A program made the translations under genes and the position numbers. The notes under the pieces were generated by a model. It was not told the origin of the DNA, made no database searches, and saw only the letters and a list, made by a program, of their open reading frames with translations. A stretch of DNA of 64,000 nt from Histoplasma ohiense (lineage: Eukaryota > Ascomycota > Eurotiomycetes > Onygenales > Ajellomycetaceae): positions 5,766,001 through 5,830,000 of the forward strand of contig JAEVHH010000004.1 of NCBI GenBank assembly GCA_017607445.1. Reading direction: 5' to 3'. This document shows, one piece after another, positions 12,566 through 24,010 of this stretch. Each line of letters begins with the position of its first letter. The first letter of the stretch is position 1.

Positions 12566-12833
12566 AACGAAGGAGTAATCCCAGTCTGGGGTTGTCATTA
12601 GTAGGATCCCGAGCAAATGCATGTTTTTTTTTATTCTGCCGTCCACCGCCGCCCTAACATTTTTCCGATCCGATCGCGTCGACTATTGCCTCCAGTATAT
12701 AAAAATGATACCAGGCCTATAGTCCATCAACAGTGCCCGTCGCCCAATTGCTTCCTACATCACAGTAAGTCCAATTATGTTGTGAATCACATGCCAGCAG
12801 TTAACCAACAATCTCCTTCCCAGCTTCACAAAT
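12566..12833. promoter_or_regulatory. Shared divergent promoter of URB2 and MIC10
   Basis: Only 268 bp separate the two start codons, so both promoters must lie here or overlap the 5' ends. A TATA-like TATATAAAA at 12696-12704 points toward MIC10, about 130 bp before its ATG. Pyrimidine-rich patches flank it. Transcript starts are unknown. Confidence 0.6.
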
Positions 12834-13552
12834 ATGGCAGATTCCAACGAAACTCGGTCGGTGGTGCCCCGATCAACAAAGCCGCTCAGCGAAGCGTTGT
12901 TGAACGATAAGGTACGGATCGAGAGACAAAGTAAACGCGGATAAATTCCCCGAAAATATATATCCCCTCGATACACCATATTGCCCTAAGATCTCCCGTA
13001 TATATATATATATATGATCTCGTGCGAAACAATCCAAATATGCTCTCAATTGACAGTTCCAATCACTAACACCGTGGAACCAAAATCAACTTGGACAATA
13101 TATAGTGGGACCGTGCCATATCCTCCATGATAATCCGTTCCTCACTCGGTCTGTCGTTCGGTGTTATTTTTTCAGTCCTCTTATTCAAACGAAGAGCATG
13201 GCCAGCATTCGTCGGGCTAGGTTTCGGTGCCGGACGAGCATGGGAAGAAGCAGATGGTAATATCAAACTCCCTTTTAATGACTACACGTCCCTTTTTATT
13301 ATATTTCTCTGTGAGCTGTGTTGAAGTGCTCCCACAGTCTCAAGAACGGCTTATATACCACAATGCATATTATAACTTTACCTGATATACGCAACCGCGT
13401 TCTTTTTGCTTTGCTTTCATGAAGCCGCCTTCATTTGAATTGGAACAAATACGGTAGCAAATTGGCTAACTACGTGCAACTACACAGCATCATTCCGGCG
13501 AGGAGACCAACAGTTGTATAATACGCATGCGTTCCGTCAAACAAAATCTTAA
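12834..13552 (+). CDS. MIC10: MICOS complex subunit Mic10
   Basis: Three exons (12834-12911, 13106-13256, 13488-13552) give 97 residues, the same length as yeast Mic10. Exon 2 encodes the diagnostic part: WDRAISSMIIRSSLGLSFG, then FSVLLFKRRAWP, then the glycine-rich GLGFGAGRAWEEAD. By family knowledge two membrane hairpin segments with GxGxG motifs oligomerise in the inner mitochondrial membrane and bend crista junctions, with a short basic loop (FKRR) on the matrix side. Introns use GTACGG and GTAATA donors, and phases match exactly (0 and 1). The C-terminal exon is short and polar. SAM35, whose complex contacts MICOS in yeast, lies 4 kb downstream. Confidence 0.93.
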
Positions 13553-14045
13553 AGAGGAAAGGGTCAGGGCCGATTATGGAGGCACAGGCGGAAGAAATGT
13601 CATTGGATGAGGAAAAAATCCGCTTCAGTGGAAAATGCCAAACTGTATAAAGGAGAGGGGGGGAAATGTAATATTATACCGCCGCAAATCCTACCACAAT
13701 CACACGATATGCTATTACCACAAAACAACCAAATATATATAGAGTTGAACTTGAATTAACCTAGTGTGTTCTGTTCTCTTTCGTTTGGTAATCTCTCTTG
13801 CAGCACTAAATTTCCCGGCCACAGTTTTGCTCATTCACGTTTCCAATAGTTACATTGATGTTCCTTCAAATGTTTTCGCAGCACCCACATCTATATTTCA
13901 TCCAAGTTCCTAATATAAAAGATTTTGAGACTTCCTGTTCGCTAAAACACATCTGTTGGCCCCTTTCTACTTTGTTATTAGGCGATAGGGCGATCCAGTT
14001 CTATCATATATACTAGCAACGCGGATTAGAGAAACGGAAAACACA

Positions 14046-14100
<55 letters not shown>

Positions 14101-14427
14101 GAAGAGAGTGAAAGAGAGAGAGAAGAGAGCTCCAAATGAACAAGAAAGTTTCAACATCTACTTCATGAGTTTCAGCGTTGGAAAAGGAGAAAAAGATCTA
14201 AGAAAAAAGAGGGCAAGGAAAAATAAAGCAATCCAAAAGTGAAAATGCCCTGTCCAAGCCCAATGCTCTATTTCCAATTGATATTAGTGGGACATCATTG
14301 ATATCGCTTATGACCTATCGTTTCGAGTTTTGGGTAAAACGTTTGCATAGTGGAGGTGTGGAGGTAGCCGAGTTGACGTAGCGTGACTTGGGCAGGGCGC
14401 CTGAATGAGGATTACTGCACTTCCTAC
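13553..14427. other. Convergent 3' region with (CA)n microsatellite
   Basis: The 875 bp between the MIC10 stop and the copper-regulator stop holds both 3' untranslated regions. It contains AT-rich sequence, a (CA)n tract (14041-14098) followed by GA-rich sequence, and no gene. Confidence 0.6.
14041..14098. repeat. (CA)n microsatellite
   Basis: About 29 dinucleotide units with one CG interruption. On the minus strand it reads (TG)n and lies ~330 nt past the copper-regulator stop codon, so it may be part of that mRNA's 3' end. It is a likely polymorphic marker. Confidence 0.95.
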
Positions 14428-16304
14428 CTATAGTTGCGACGTCGGCGTGATAGGTATCGGGCTTTGAGTGGGGGGTGCTAAGCCGAAGGAGCTCGTATAG
14501 ACTGCCGGCTGGCCAGCGTGATCAGGAGTAGAGCTTGAGGTCTCCGTGGCTGAGGGGCCTCGTTCTGCTTGGCTATCCTGGGGTTGGGAGAGCTCAAGGG
14601 GAATTCCATCATGTCCATTGTGAGTTAAGCAGCCAACACAGCTACAATTGACTCCACATTTACAGGTACCCGCGGTATTTGTGCAAGAGTCTAACATGCC
14701 AACTGGGTATTCTAGCTCGTAATACGCGGCGGGCTGCATCATCACTTGATCTTGATTAGGGTCATAGACTGCTGGAGCCGCTGCAGAGGAACTGGGATTG
14801 TTGAATGATGGACCTGGATGTGACCCGTTCCAATCCGGGAGGTGGAAGGGAAAGTTATTTGGTGGCCAACCATGACCGTAGTTAAAATGTGTATTATGTG
14901 CCACGTGGTTATCAAAGGGTGGTCTGACATTATCTTTTGATTCGGGATTCTGATCAGGGCCTCTAGACGTAATCATACAGCCCATTTGCTGGATATATTG
15001 TCGAGTGGTGTTGTTGTAGGGATGAGAAGCACAGCCCAAACATTGACAGTCATCCCCACAATCACAGTTATGTGGGTGAGAGTCATCTGGAATGTGATTC
15101 GTTTGAAATCCCAAATCATTCATTCCCGAACAAGGAAAATCACCAATTGGATGAATTGTTGAGCGATAGGGACTCATAGTATTCGGTGACGAATAGCCCG
15201 TCACAGGAACAGAAGAGGTCTCATGCAATCGGGAGTTGGCAAACGAATTCCTATGTGGAAAATTGGGTGGGGTATTGTCTTGATTGTGGTCACGTTTCTC
15301 GACATCGATCGTTGAAAATGGGCGGCGCTCGCTGGCCGAACGGTAATGAGGTGCGAAGTGGACAGAGCTTTGCGCGACTGGTCGATCAGAAGGTGAGGTC
15401 TCCTCCAGCTTGAATTGAGGAGTAGTATCGTTGTATTGCCATAGCTTTAAGCTTTTAGGAGAACCAGATGATTGGTGCGGTTTAGTTGAAGATTCATTGG
15501 TTGTTTGAGCGTCGCAGCACCCGCCGTTGGTGGAGGATTGAACCCCTGTTCTATTTGTAAGTGGTTGACATTGCGACTGGGTTGGATAAGCCCTATGGGG
15601 GTTGAAACCACCGCTTGGTGTCTGGTGTAGAGGAAATTCAGTTGAACGTGGGAGAGGTTCCAAATACTGTTCATCGCATGGCGATTGTACACTCGATGTA
15701 GTAGGGTTGGCCCCATGATCCATGGCTCCATTATTCCCGTTGCATTTAGGGTCGGTCGGGCTTGAGCTCTTTGTGACTAATTCCGGAGCAGTTTGGAGGC
15801 TGCTCTGGCGTCGTGAACGTTTTTGAGGACGGTTTCGACCAGATATTGTGGGGACTATTGAAACTGGAGGGACAGACGCCGGTTGTTCTGATGGTCCGGC
15901 CTCTGTCACCACCATGGGAACTTGATAAAGGGGCCGACATAAACATGTTGAACCTACCCATCATAGGAAAAAGAGTTAGGATAGCCACAGCGACTGGAAA
16001 AGTAACCACTTCGATTGAATCTTACCCTTCGGAATTCTGACCATGAACGCATATAGCTTCTGGCAACTACAGGTGCCTTTAGGATGAGGGCATTTCGCAA
16101 GAGGTCGACCGGCCTTGGGCACTTTCATCATCAGGCGATCGAAATGTTGGCATTTTGATGATCTATGGCCCCGAACGCATGGTTCACTAACAGAGTAGAA
16201 ATTCCTGTCAGCATATTTCTCCTGTATCAAAATTGCTTATGCAAAGCAGTAGCAGATAAAGCAGCATACCACGACCACTTGGCTCCCTCCTCGTCTAGTG
16301 GCAT
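14428..16304 (-). CDS. MAC1: Copper-fist transcription factor, Mac1/GRISEA type
   Basis: Three exons (16304-16270, 16186-16026, 15953-14428) give 573 residues. The N-terminal copper fist is complete: zinc ligands C12-x2-C15, C24 and H26 in CEPCVRGHRSSKCQH, then the minor-groove KAGRP at 36-40 and CPHPKGTCSCQKL. Next come the family-typical CLCRPLYQVPM and a basic nuclear-signal-like RPQKRSRRQ near 107. Two C-terminal Cys motifs of the form CxCGxxCxCxGCxxH occur at about 362-376 and 496-510, as in the Cu-sensing REP-I/REP-II repeats of Mac1 and GRISEA. In those relatives the protein activates high-affinity copper uptake when copper is scarce, and copper binding to the repeats silences it. That activity here is inference. 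The 11-codon first exon was set by donor/acceptor phase and the conserved MPL...KWSC start. Confidence 0.92.
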
Positions 16305-16768
16305 AAAAGATAGAGCGCTCGGCTGAGGACAGTTTTTTCAAGATTCAATCTTTGGTCTATCCAAAACGTTCTCGAGAGCAATTAGATGATAGCTTTGGAG
16401 TAAGAATAACGCAGAGCAACAACGCTTTTCGGCTCCCCGCCCCAACCGGCTAGTGGCGCAGGCGGAATTTCTGTACAAGCGCTATATTCCTTTTTTGCCG
16501 CTAGCCAATTAGCTGACACTTCGGAGGGATGATACCAAGTTTTCCAACAGTGAGGCACTGAAACTGCTCCTTTTGACTGGACAGATATCGCGAGGTGCCA
16601 AAATATCCCCCGTGTCGAAGAAGAGGACCCATGTGATATACCATCCGTATTCAGTCTTCATCCATAGTACACGAAAGCAAAGAGCCAGCAGAATACAAGC
16701 CAGTTAGGAGGGAATAGAGGAGCGAGAGGCAGGAATCTTTAATGTCAGGTCTCTAGTAGTCTGATTGA

Positions 16769-16776
16769 TGAGCAAA
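16769..16776 (-). promoter_or_regulatory. CuRE-like octamer upstream of MAC1
   Basis: On the minus strand this reads TTTGCTCA, matching the TTTGC(T/G)C(A/G) element bound by Mac1 in yeast. It lies about 465 bp upstream of the regulator's own ATG, so self-regulation is conceivable. It is a single 8-mer, of which a few are expected by chance in 64 kb. Confidence 0.25.
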
Positions 16777-16932
16777 AACCAGTTTGGCAAGCCTATGGAC
16801 ATTAGACTGCAGCTTGACTTCGGGCGCTCGACATCGACACAGCGGGCTCAGAGCTGCTGCGGCCAAGCGGGCCTGGTGGCGATGCCTTGCGCAGGCTGGG
16901 GGCTGATGTAAGCGACTCCACTAGTAGACACC

Positions 16933-16955
16933 TGACTAACTAAATTAGTTAGTCA
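16933..16955. repeat. Perfect 11-bp palindrome with bZIP-like ends
   Basis: TGACTAACTAA, one central A, then its exact reverse complement TTAGTTAGTCA. The outer TGACTAA/TTAGTCA matches AP-1/Yap-type bZIP half sites. It lies ~630 bp upstream of MAC1 and ~675 bp upstream of SAM35. It could be a regulatory site, a hairpin or a transposon footprint. Confidence 0.5.
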
Positions 16956-17629
16956 ACGAGCTAATAGTTGGCGCACTTCCTCCGCTGCTTATCCACGTGA
17001 TACTTCCTGGAGGACCTAGATGCTGCACACAGACTTCATACAACTTTGAGTAAAGACGAAATATATATAGAGATGGAATTCGCTATACAAGAGTAGCTTC
17101 TTTAGTACATTGTAACCTTTATCATTTAAATCAACAGTGTTTTTATTTATAATATTAGTGCTTCGTAATATACTCATACAGTTATACTAACTAACCAGTT
17201 AAAACAAAGAATATTATATAATACTGCAGCTCTTCACAGACATAATCTCTGATTTTTAATAGTTTAGATAAACTAGATAAAAGAGATTTTGATTTGTATT
17301 TAAATGAATAGATGAATGTACTGTACAAAGATTCAAGCTGCGTTATTCTGATTGATGCTCACTAAACTAGACAATTGTCATGTGAATAAGTGGCTGAGAA
17401 AGTGGTGTGGCTGAGAAGGTTGTAAACTGTTAGGCCACTGGGGCAAAAGAGCTCTCTCACACCAGCATGGCGCTGGTAGTAGAGGGGACGAACCAATCCA
17501 AACCCCCCAACATAAACTAACTAACTACCTCAGCTAAATATCACAGAACGAAAAACCATCATCAACCCAGGCACGGAACACGCAACGCGGGTGGTAGGAC
17601 TCAATTGGCCTTTTAATGCGATTCGAATC

Positions 17630-18711
17630 ATGTCAGAGGATGATCCTCTTGCAGTTAGCCACCAGGCCCAAACCTCTTCGCGCTTTCCCACCCGATTCCC
17701 CTCCGTCCCTGTCCCAATAAAACAGATCTTCGACAAATTCCCATTGATAACCTATCCGGCAAATGAGCTACCGCGGCGTATCACACGCCGCTCAGCTCGT
17801 CATGCTCTATATATTTTTACTACCTCGAGAGCGGCAGAACGGGGTGCTCCATCGTTTAACCCACAGTGCTTAAAGTGGCAGGTCAGTCCGAGCTCCCAGC
17901 TCCGAGGCTCGCCTGAACCTGAAACTTCCCCCAACCGCTCGTTTTACTTGTGTAACTGACATCATAACACCGAACTTATACCAGGCATACCTTAAATTCG
18001 TTGGGATTTCCTTCGAAACCGTGCCCTCTAATAATCATGCGTCACCAACGGGTGCTCTTCCGTTCCTCATCCCAACTTCCTCTGCTACCCCAGTCCCAAC
18101 GAGCCCAAAGGGCCCAATCCCTTCAAACAAGATCCAAAAATGGGCTATTGAGCAATCCCATATTAAGGAGGAACAGCAGTTAAACATGATATTTGATGTA
18201 TATACATCTCTACTAGATCATAACATACGAAATGCCTGGGTACGTCAATCCAACCTCTGGATATTTTGATAACGGTGTTTGGAACTTGCGCATTAACCGA
18301 CACCAAAAATAGTTATATACATTTTATTTAGACTGCCAGAATTTCAACACCATCGGGAGAAATCTATATATAGACTCGTCGACATCTAATCCTCTCGTTC
18401 GAACGATATTAGCCCGTCAGCTTCAGCAAGCAGCCCGAGATGAACTCCTCAAATCATCATCCGTTATAGATGTGGACGATCTCGAGGCGGAAGCCAAAAA
18501 CGCGTTCGAGGCTCTGGCTTCTTTGCTAGGAAATGATAACTACTTTTTTGGAAGCAAGGATCCGGGCCTATTCGATGCCAGCGTATTTGCATATACACAT
18601 TTACTACTAGACGACACTCTAAATTGGAAGCGGAACCCCGTTGGACGATGCCTCAAAAAGTATTCAAATCTTGTGCAACATCGCGAACGGATACGAGACA
18701 GACATTTTTAG
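17630..18711 (+). CDS. SAM35: Mitochondrial sorting and assembly machinery subunit Sam35
   Basis: Three exons (17630-17881, 17985-18239, 18313-18711) give 301 residues. Fungal Sam35 hallmarks include IFDKFPLITYPANELP, APSFNPQCLKWQ joined to AYLKFVGISFETVPSNNHAS, GALPFLIP, PIPSNKIQKWA, then SNPLVRTILARQL and LLGNDNYFFG..DPGLFDASVFAYTHLLLDD. The metaxin-like GST fold (thioredoxin-like N-half, helical C-half) is family knowledge. The protein receives beta-barrel signals on the cytosolic face of the outer membrane, next to Sam50. There is no transmembrane segment, as expected. The intron 2 acceptor at 18312 is the AAATAG site; the downstream TTTAG would break the frame. The ATG at 17630 is the first AUG of the frame. 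Confidence 0.88.
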
Positions 18712-21694
18712 AGTTTGGTTGCCAATCTCGATTGGCTATATCGTGTGTGTTAGATTGTACCTATACCCGATGATGACATTAATAAATCAGTAAAATGAGG
18801 AAGTCCGGCAACCTCCAACTGCTTGACACCCCAATGTTCTCCCTCTGCCAACCACAAAGGAGTTACATGTATTATACTATTCATATTTGCACTCCTTTCC
18901 TTCCAACCTTCCTTCCTTCCAACCCTTGTTCATCGCACAGTAACTGGCGTAGCCATCCGCTTCTTCCTAAAACAGCCACGAAACCACACCAACGACTGGC
19001 TCCGCTTACGCACCCTCCTGCCTAACTGCTCTGCCTACTCGTTATCAATCCGTACCTCCTTAATATCGCCTAGAATCTCAAACACAATCCTCTCCGCAGC
19101 ATCAAATATATTCCCAACCATATACGGATAACTCGGTGGGTGAATATTCACCTCAATATTCGAGTCCACAAATCCCCCCTTTTGTCCAGTCCTTGATAAA
19201 CGTTGATATGACATTTCCTGCATTCTCAAAACACGTCTATATCCTCAAAGTCGAGCAAGTTATAAACAGGGAAACTCACCCGCCCATTAGACGACGGCAC
19301 ACATTGTTCCTCAGTTTCTAAAATGTTGCTTTTCTGGCCTTGACCTCTACTGTGATAGGATAGGAAAATATAGGTATACACATGTCTGTTTATGTATTAT
19401 GTATATTAATTAGGTCTTTTCCTGTTCTTCAGGCCGCGGTATATGTTTTGTACAACTATAGACTAGGAAATAGGGTGAACAGCTTCAAACCGAAGAAAAG
19501 GAAAGATAGTAAGCAGGGAAGAATCCAAACAAGTAAACAACAGCAGCCAAACTGAAACCCTCTCCTCAAGCCCACCAAACATACGTGTTAATCGTATCTA
19601 TGTTCCCAATCTACTTATCTACCGCTGCTGTTGCAGGCAGAGGTGTGAGAGTAGGTGGATTGTAGCTCACTGTTGACTCCATGGGTATGTTGAAGTAGGA
19701 AGAGTAATCTCAATGGTGACCAACGTCTTTCTTTTGTTTCGCCAAGGTTGATCGGATGCTACTGTTGGAAGGACTGGATTGAGTTGGTTGGACCCCTCTA
19801 CTGTGTAGATGGTGAATGAGCTCTCTTGACCCAGTAGCCTAACCCGGCCCTCTGTTTATCACGCTACCAATTCCGCTGATTTAGTGTTTTATCTGCTAAT
19901 TGTTCCTCCGCGCTACCAGCATCTGGTTTGTTAACTACTCGCCTGGACCCTTTTTATAGAAGGGGTTCTGCCATCTCAACAAGAAAAAAAAAAAAAAAAA
20001 AAAGGTGGGGAGTGTTTCAACAATAATGTACTGTACAACCCCTCTATAGTAAATATTTGAATATCTAGACTGGTTGTGTGACTGTGCATACTAAAATTTT
20101 GAATGGTTCTGATATTTGAAGTGTTGATTCTATTCATATTTTGAGGGATGGATAGATCTACACCCAGAAACTATTTACACCAAGCCAACCATTGTGCAGA
20201 TTTTGTGTGATCTTTGCATAGTTCACACGTTTATAATTAAACGAAGCGAAGCGGAGTTAAACGTGCAGTGGAGAACTGATCTTCAACACTAGCTGCCTAT
20301 CTACATCCCTATCTATCAACCAACCTTCCTGGTCGATATTCAGTCAATCTCTATGAGAATAAACATCACCATCTAGCTACCCAGCTATCTCTCAATACTA
20401 GCTTACTGACTACCTGACTACCTAACTATCTGCCTATCTATCTACTGACCTGCTTGAATGAATGATATATCAATGATATATCGATGATATTAATATGACT
20501 TCGCACTTTTGCTCCGCCCTGCCCAGCTGCATGTTTCATGAAGCTCCTGCTATATAGAGTGTTGTACCTGAGCTGTCCAACCCTTTGAAGCAATTCATGA
20601 TGCCTTTCATCCTCTGGGATTTAGAGGGTCGTTTGCCCACCCCCTGAAGGGGGATGTTAGGGAGAGGCTGCCCCTAGTAATAGAAATAATATTTGTAGAT
20701 AGTAGTGTAGTCAGTAGTAACTAATCACTAAGAGGAGAAAGAGAAGGGGAGAGGAAAGAAGATGTGCGAAGTACATGGATATATATATATATCTATATCT
20801 ATATCTATATATACATAGAAATAGTGATAGCGAGAACATAGCAAGAAAAAGGAAAGAATAAATGAAGATAAATAAAGATATATATAAGGAAATAATAAAC
20901 AAGTGCATCACAGAAAACTGAGCTGAAGAGTGATAATGAATATAAAGAGAATAGATAGTTGAGCTTTGTTTGAGATTAGTAAGAAAATACTGAGAGAGAA
21001 TTTACATGCAAAATATAGGATAAATTTCTAGTGACAATTGTGACACTTTTAGAAGCCGACCTTCATACAGTAGGAAATATTACTGTAATTGCTTTTGAGA
21101 GACGGACCGCAGGCTTCTGCCAATCCTTGTTAGAGAAGGCAAAAGCGATGGCTGTGCAATACAGATATCATCCCCAATCCAATCCTTAGCTTCTGCCACC
21201 TTCAACCCATGTTTATTTTGTACGTGGGACCAGCAACGTCCTCCATAAATTAAAAAGTATATTTCAATGGCAAGTGATGGCCCGTGCACCCAGCCTCCCT
21301 CCGCCCCTCCTCGGCCACAAGTATATATATATATATATATATCATCTGCTGTGCTCCCACGCATTTCCACCCAAGATTTCCGTTCCATCCTTTTTCATTC
21401 ACACGTCCTAGAAGCCCCTCCTTCACTCCGTCTTTTTTTCCTCATTTCTCAACTCTCTCGCCTGGATATTCTTCGCGAACGCTGTCTGTCACCTTTCCAT
21501 CCGCCTTTCCATCCACCCCAGATTCCCTTAGCGGGCGTCTTCACCTTGGGCTCTTGGACAGTCTTTCACCACCGCCTTATCGCTCCTCTTCTCTCCGCTT
21601 GCAGGTTCTTGCTTCGGACGGACAGACCTCCTCCACAGGTAAGGATATCCTAGGTACCACATCAGATAAGTTCACTGATCAGATTGTACTGTAG
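18712..21694. other. Long gene-free region with simple repeats
   Basis: About 3 kb. A minus-strand frame at 19035-19229, possibly spliced to ~19270-19330, looks protein-like but has no start I can place. The region also has a poly(A) run (19984-20003), a degenerate CTAT-rich tract (20283-20455), AT repeats (20777-20815) and a (TA)n tract (21321-21342). The last 350 bp are pyrimidine-rich, typical of a fungal 5' leader, and belong to the F-box gene downstream. Confidence 0.55.
20283..20455. repeat. Degenerate CTAT/CTAC-rich tract
   Basis: Loose repetition of CTATCTAC, CTACCTGA and CTATCTGC units without a fixed period. It looks like a decayed tetranucleotide microsatellite. Confidence 0.6.
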
Positions 21695-22522
21695 ATGGGT
21701 GGCCTAGCAAATCTAAGTGCTGAGGTCGTTCGATTGATTGCGTGGCATTTAGACTCTGAAAAGGACATTTACTCCCTCGCTCTGATATCAAGGACCTTCT
21801 ACCACTGGACAGTTGATCTCCTCTATAAGCTCAATTCCAGTTGCAATGAAGGCTCAGCGCTTTTGTGGGCCTGTAGAAAGGGACAGCAAAGCACAGCACA
21901 GCTTTCATTAACATACTCATTCCAGAGTAAGGGAGAAGCTGTCCGTCGAAAGAGCAGCCGATCTGCTCTTCTGTTAGCCTGCGAAAATGGACATGTGAAA
22001 CTGGTTGAGCTTCTTTTCCAAAAGCGATCAGCTGATTTTACAGTTGAAACTCCCAGTACAGCATCTCTACTCACTGCTGGAAATAGTCATCGGAACTCAA
22101 CACAAGCTTTGCTTCAGAATGGAGCTGACATTGATTTCACAGACATCAATGGTGACACACCACTCATGAAAGCTGCCTCGAAGGGGCATGAGAATGTGGC
22201 CAAGACTCTGCTCTGCAAAGGAGCAAACCCAAACTTTCGCAATGAGTGGGGAGGCACAGCTCTTCTAACTGCTGCTGTGTTTGGACATGTGGGATTGCTC
22301 TATCTTCTGCTTGAGAAGGGGGCGGAACTGAATCATATGGTTAGTGGTGGTACTGCCCTTCATTGGGCCGCCGCGAAAGGACACAAAGATATAGTTATCG
22401 TTCTGCTCCAGAAAGGTGCAAGGACTGACCTTGTTGATGAACTGGGCGATACAGCCATCGATCGGGCTAAGTATCGCGGGCATCTGGAAGTGGCTAAGGT
22501 GATCGCTGATCATGGGAATTGA
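21695..22522 (+). CDS. F-box and ankyrin-repeat protein
   Basis: Single-exon frame of 275 residues. Residues ~3-45 (LSAEVVRLIAWHLDSEKDIY then SLALISRTFYHWTVDLLY) form an F-box-like helix trio. Residues ~50-275 hold about seven ankyrin repeats, the clearest being INGDTPLMKAASKGHENVAK, GGTALLTAAVFGHVGLLYLL and GGTALHWAAAKGHKDIVIVL. By analogy such proteins pair an SCF ubiquitin-ligase adaptor with a substrate-binding solenoid; the target is unknown. A (TA)n TATA-like tract and a CT-rich leader precede the ATG. Such fungal genes are often lineage-expanded, and the gene borders the repeat-rich accessory block. Confidence 0.85.
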   Translation: MGGLANLSAEVVRLIAWHLDSEKDIYSLALISRTFYHWTVDLLYKLNSSCNEGSALLWACRKGQQSTAQLSLTYSFQSKGEAVRRKSSRSALLLACENGHVKLVELLFQKRSADFTVETPSTASLLTAGNSHRNSTQALLQNGADIDFTDINGDTPLMKAASKGHENVAKTLLCKGANPNFRNEWGGTALLTAAVFGHVGLLYLLLEKGAELNHMVSGGTALHWAAAKGHKDIVIVLLQKGARTDLVDELGDTAIDRAKYRGHLEVAKVIADHGN

Positions 22523-24010
22523 TGCCAGCAGCACTCTCCGGGGACCGGGCCCCCGCTGGAGCATCCACCATTATACAGCCGATGTATTACGGGTAACTCT
22601 GAGCTTCCCAACTTACGTATAATTTTTGCTATCTATGATTTATTATTTTCTTTCTCCATATAAGGGGGAAACGAAAAGCAACCATCCAGTCCGTGAAGGA
22701 GACAGGAAGACGGAGAGAAGGAGGGATGATGATAGGAGAGGACGAAATAAGTCAGGAAAGCTAAGAATGTGCAGATCTATGAGGCCTCGGAACCACCATC
22801 GGACGATTGTTTGCTAAATACCTACATCTCTCTTCAGTAATCCATTCCCGGCCACTGCACCCTTTCATCCCCGATTCCTCGACATCGTCGCAGCCGCTTT
22901 CCACGGTGCTCCTGGCCTGGCCGATCGCATGGTTCTCTTCTTCGATAGTGTCTCGGTCTGGTTCCGTTATGTGTTGGTTAATGCGCTTCAGTTTAAATCG
23001 GGGATTCGACAATGGATCTGGGCAGGCAAAGTTCCATGCGTGGCCACCAAGCGCATCTTCTGTAGCTCGTCAAGGGCGGTAGCACAAGCAGCAAAAAATG
23101 ATCTTGAGGACAGGACGATAGGACTCCTAGCTCAGTTCCAGGCAGCAGGCAGTCCCGTCCACAGTACTCCAATATAACTAGCATTTGAGTGTATAACCAG
23201 TAAATAGAAGCTAAGGAGGGGATAGGAAGGGCCCGACAAGGCACAGACACAGAACGATCAAGAAAACTATATAGAGGAAACTCTGGTGGAAAAGAAGCGT
23301 TTCTTGCAAGAATAGCTAGATTTACAAGAAAAGAGCGGGAAGGCCTGCATTTAATAGTCGTACGCTGCATAGCTGCCTGAGAGTTGGGACCCCGAACTGG
23401 CATGCCAAGTTATATTTATTTCTGCTGTTTCCACTACCAACAAGCTTTCCTTGCTGGCTGGCAACCTAACATATATAAAATCACTCAGCACCGATTGCTG
23501 TAACTACCTAAGGCCCGTGCCTATAGTTATACATTCTGAGTCAAGGTGCTTATGTGAGCTGACACTTGAAAACAAGTGACAGTCGTGTGCGCATTCTTAT
23601 TGTTCTACTATCTATATTCTAGCATAGGCAGAATGCCTAATATATATAAAGATACATGTATGAGTTTCAGAGAGGATTGGTCTTGTAGCAGCAGACATGC
23701 TAGCCATACGGCGTAATTGATTCTTGCAATAGAAGACCTAGTACTAAACCACCGATGTAAATACACAGCCAACACCCTCGTGATTTTTGAAAAAGCCATT
23801 ATTGTGAAAAAATTCAAACTGGTAACAACGATTTAGAAATCAAAAACAAAATCAGTGTTAAAAAAGAAAAATGAGCAGAAGAAAAGAGGAAAGGAAAGGA
23901 AAGGAAAGAAGAAAGAAACCCTGTGCCCAGATTCGCAACAAAAAGAGAAAAGAAAGAAAGAGAGAAAGAAAGAAAATAGTGCTTTGAGATCCATTTGAAA
24001 ATTTCCGCAG
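22523..24010. other. Gene-free region with purine-rich tracts
   Basis: 1.5 kb between convergent genes. Several overlapping short frames (22761-23403) have no family features. AGGAA/AGAAA purine microsatellites at 23877-23917 and 23941-23976 lie just past the peptidase stop. Confidence 0.55.

Larger units (their letters stand above)
16305..17629. other. Divergent upstream region of MAC1 and SAM35
   Basis: About 1.3 kb between two start codons, AT-rich from 17040 to 17380. No gene recognised. It holds one CuRE-like octamer and a perfect palindrome, listed separately. Confidence 0.55.
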
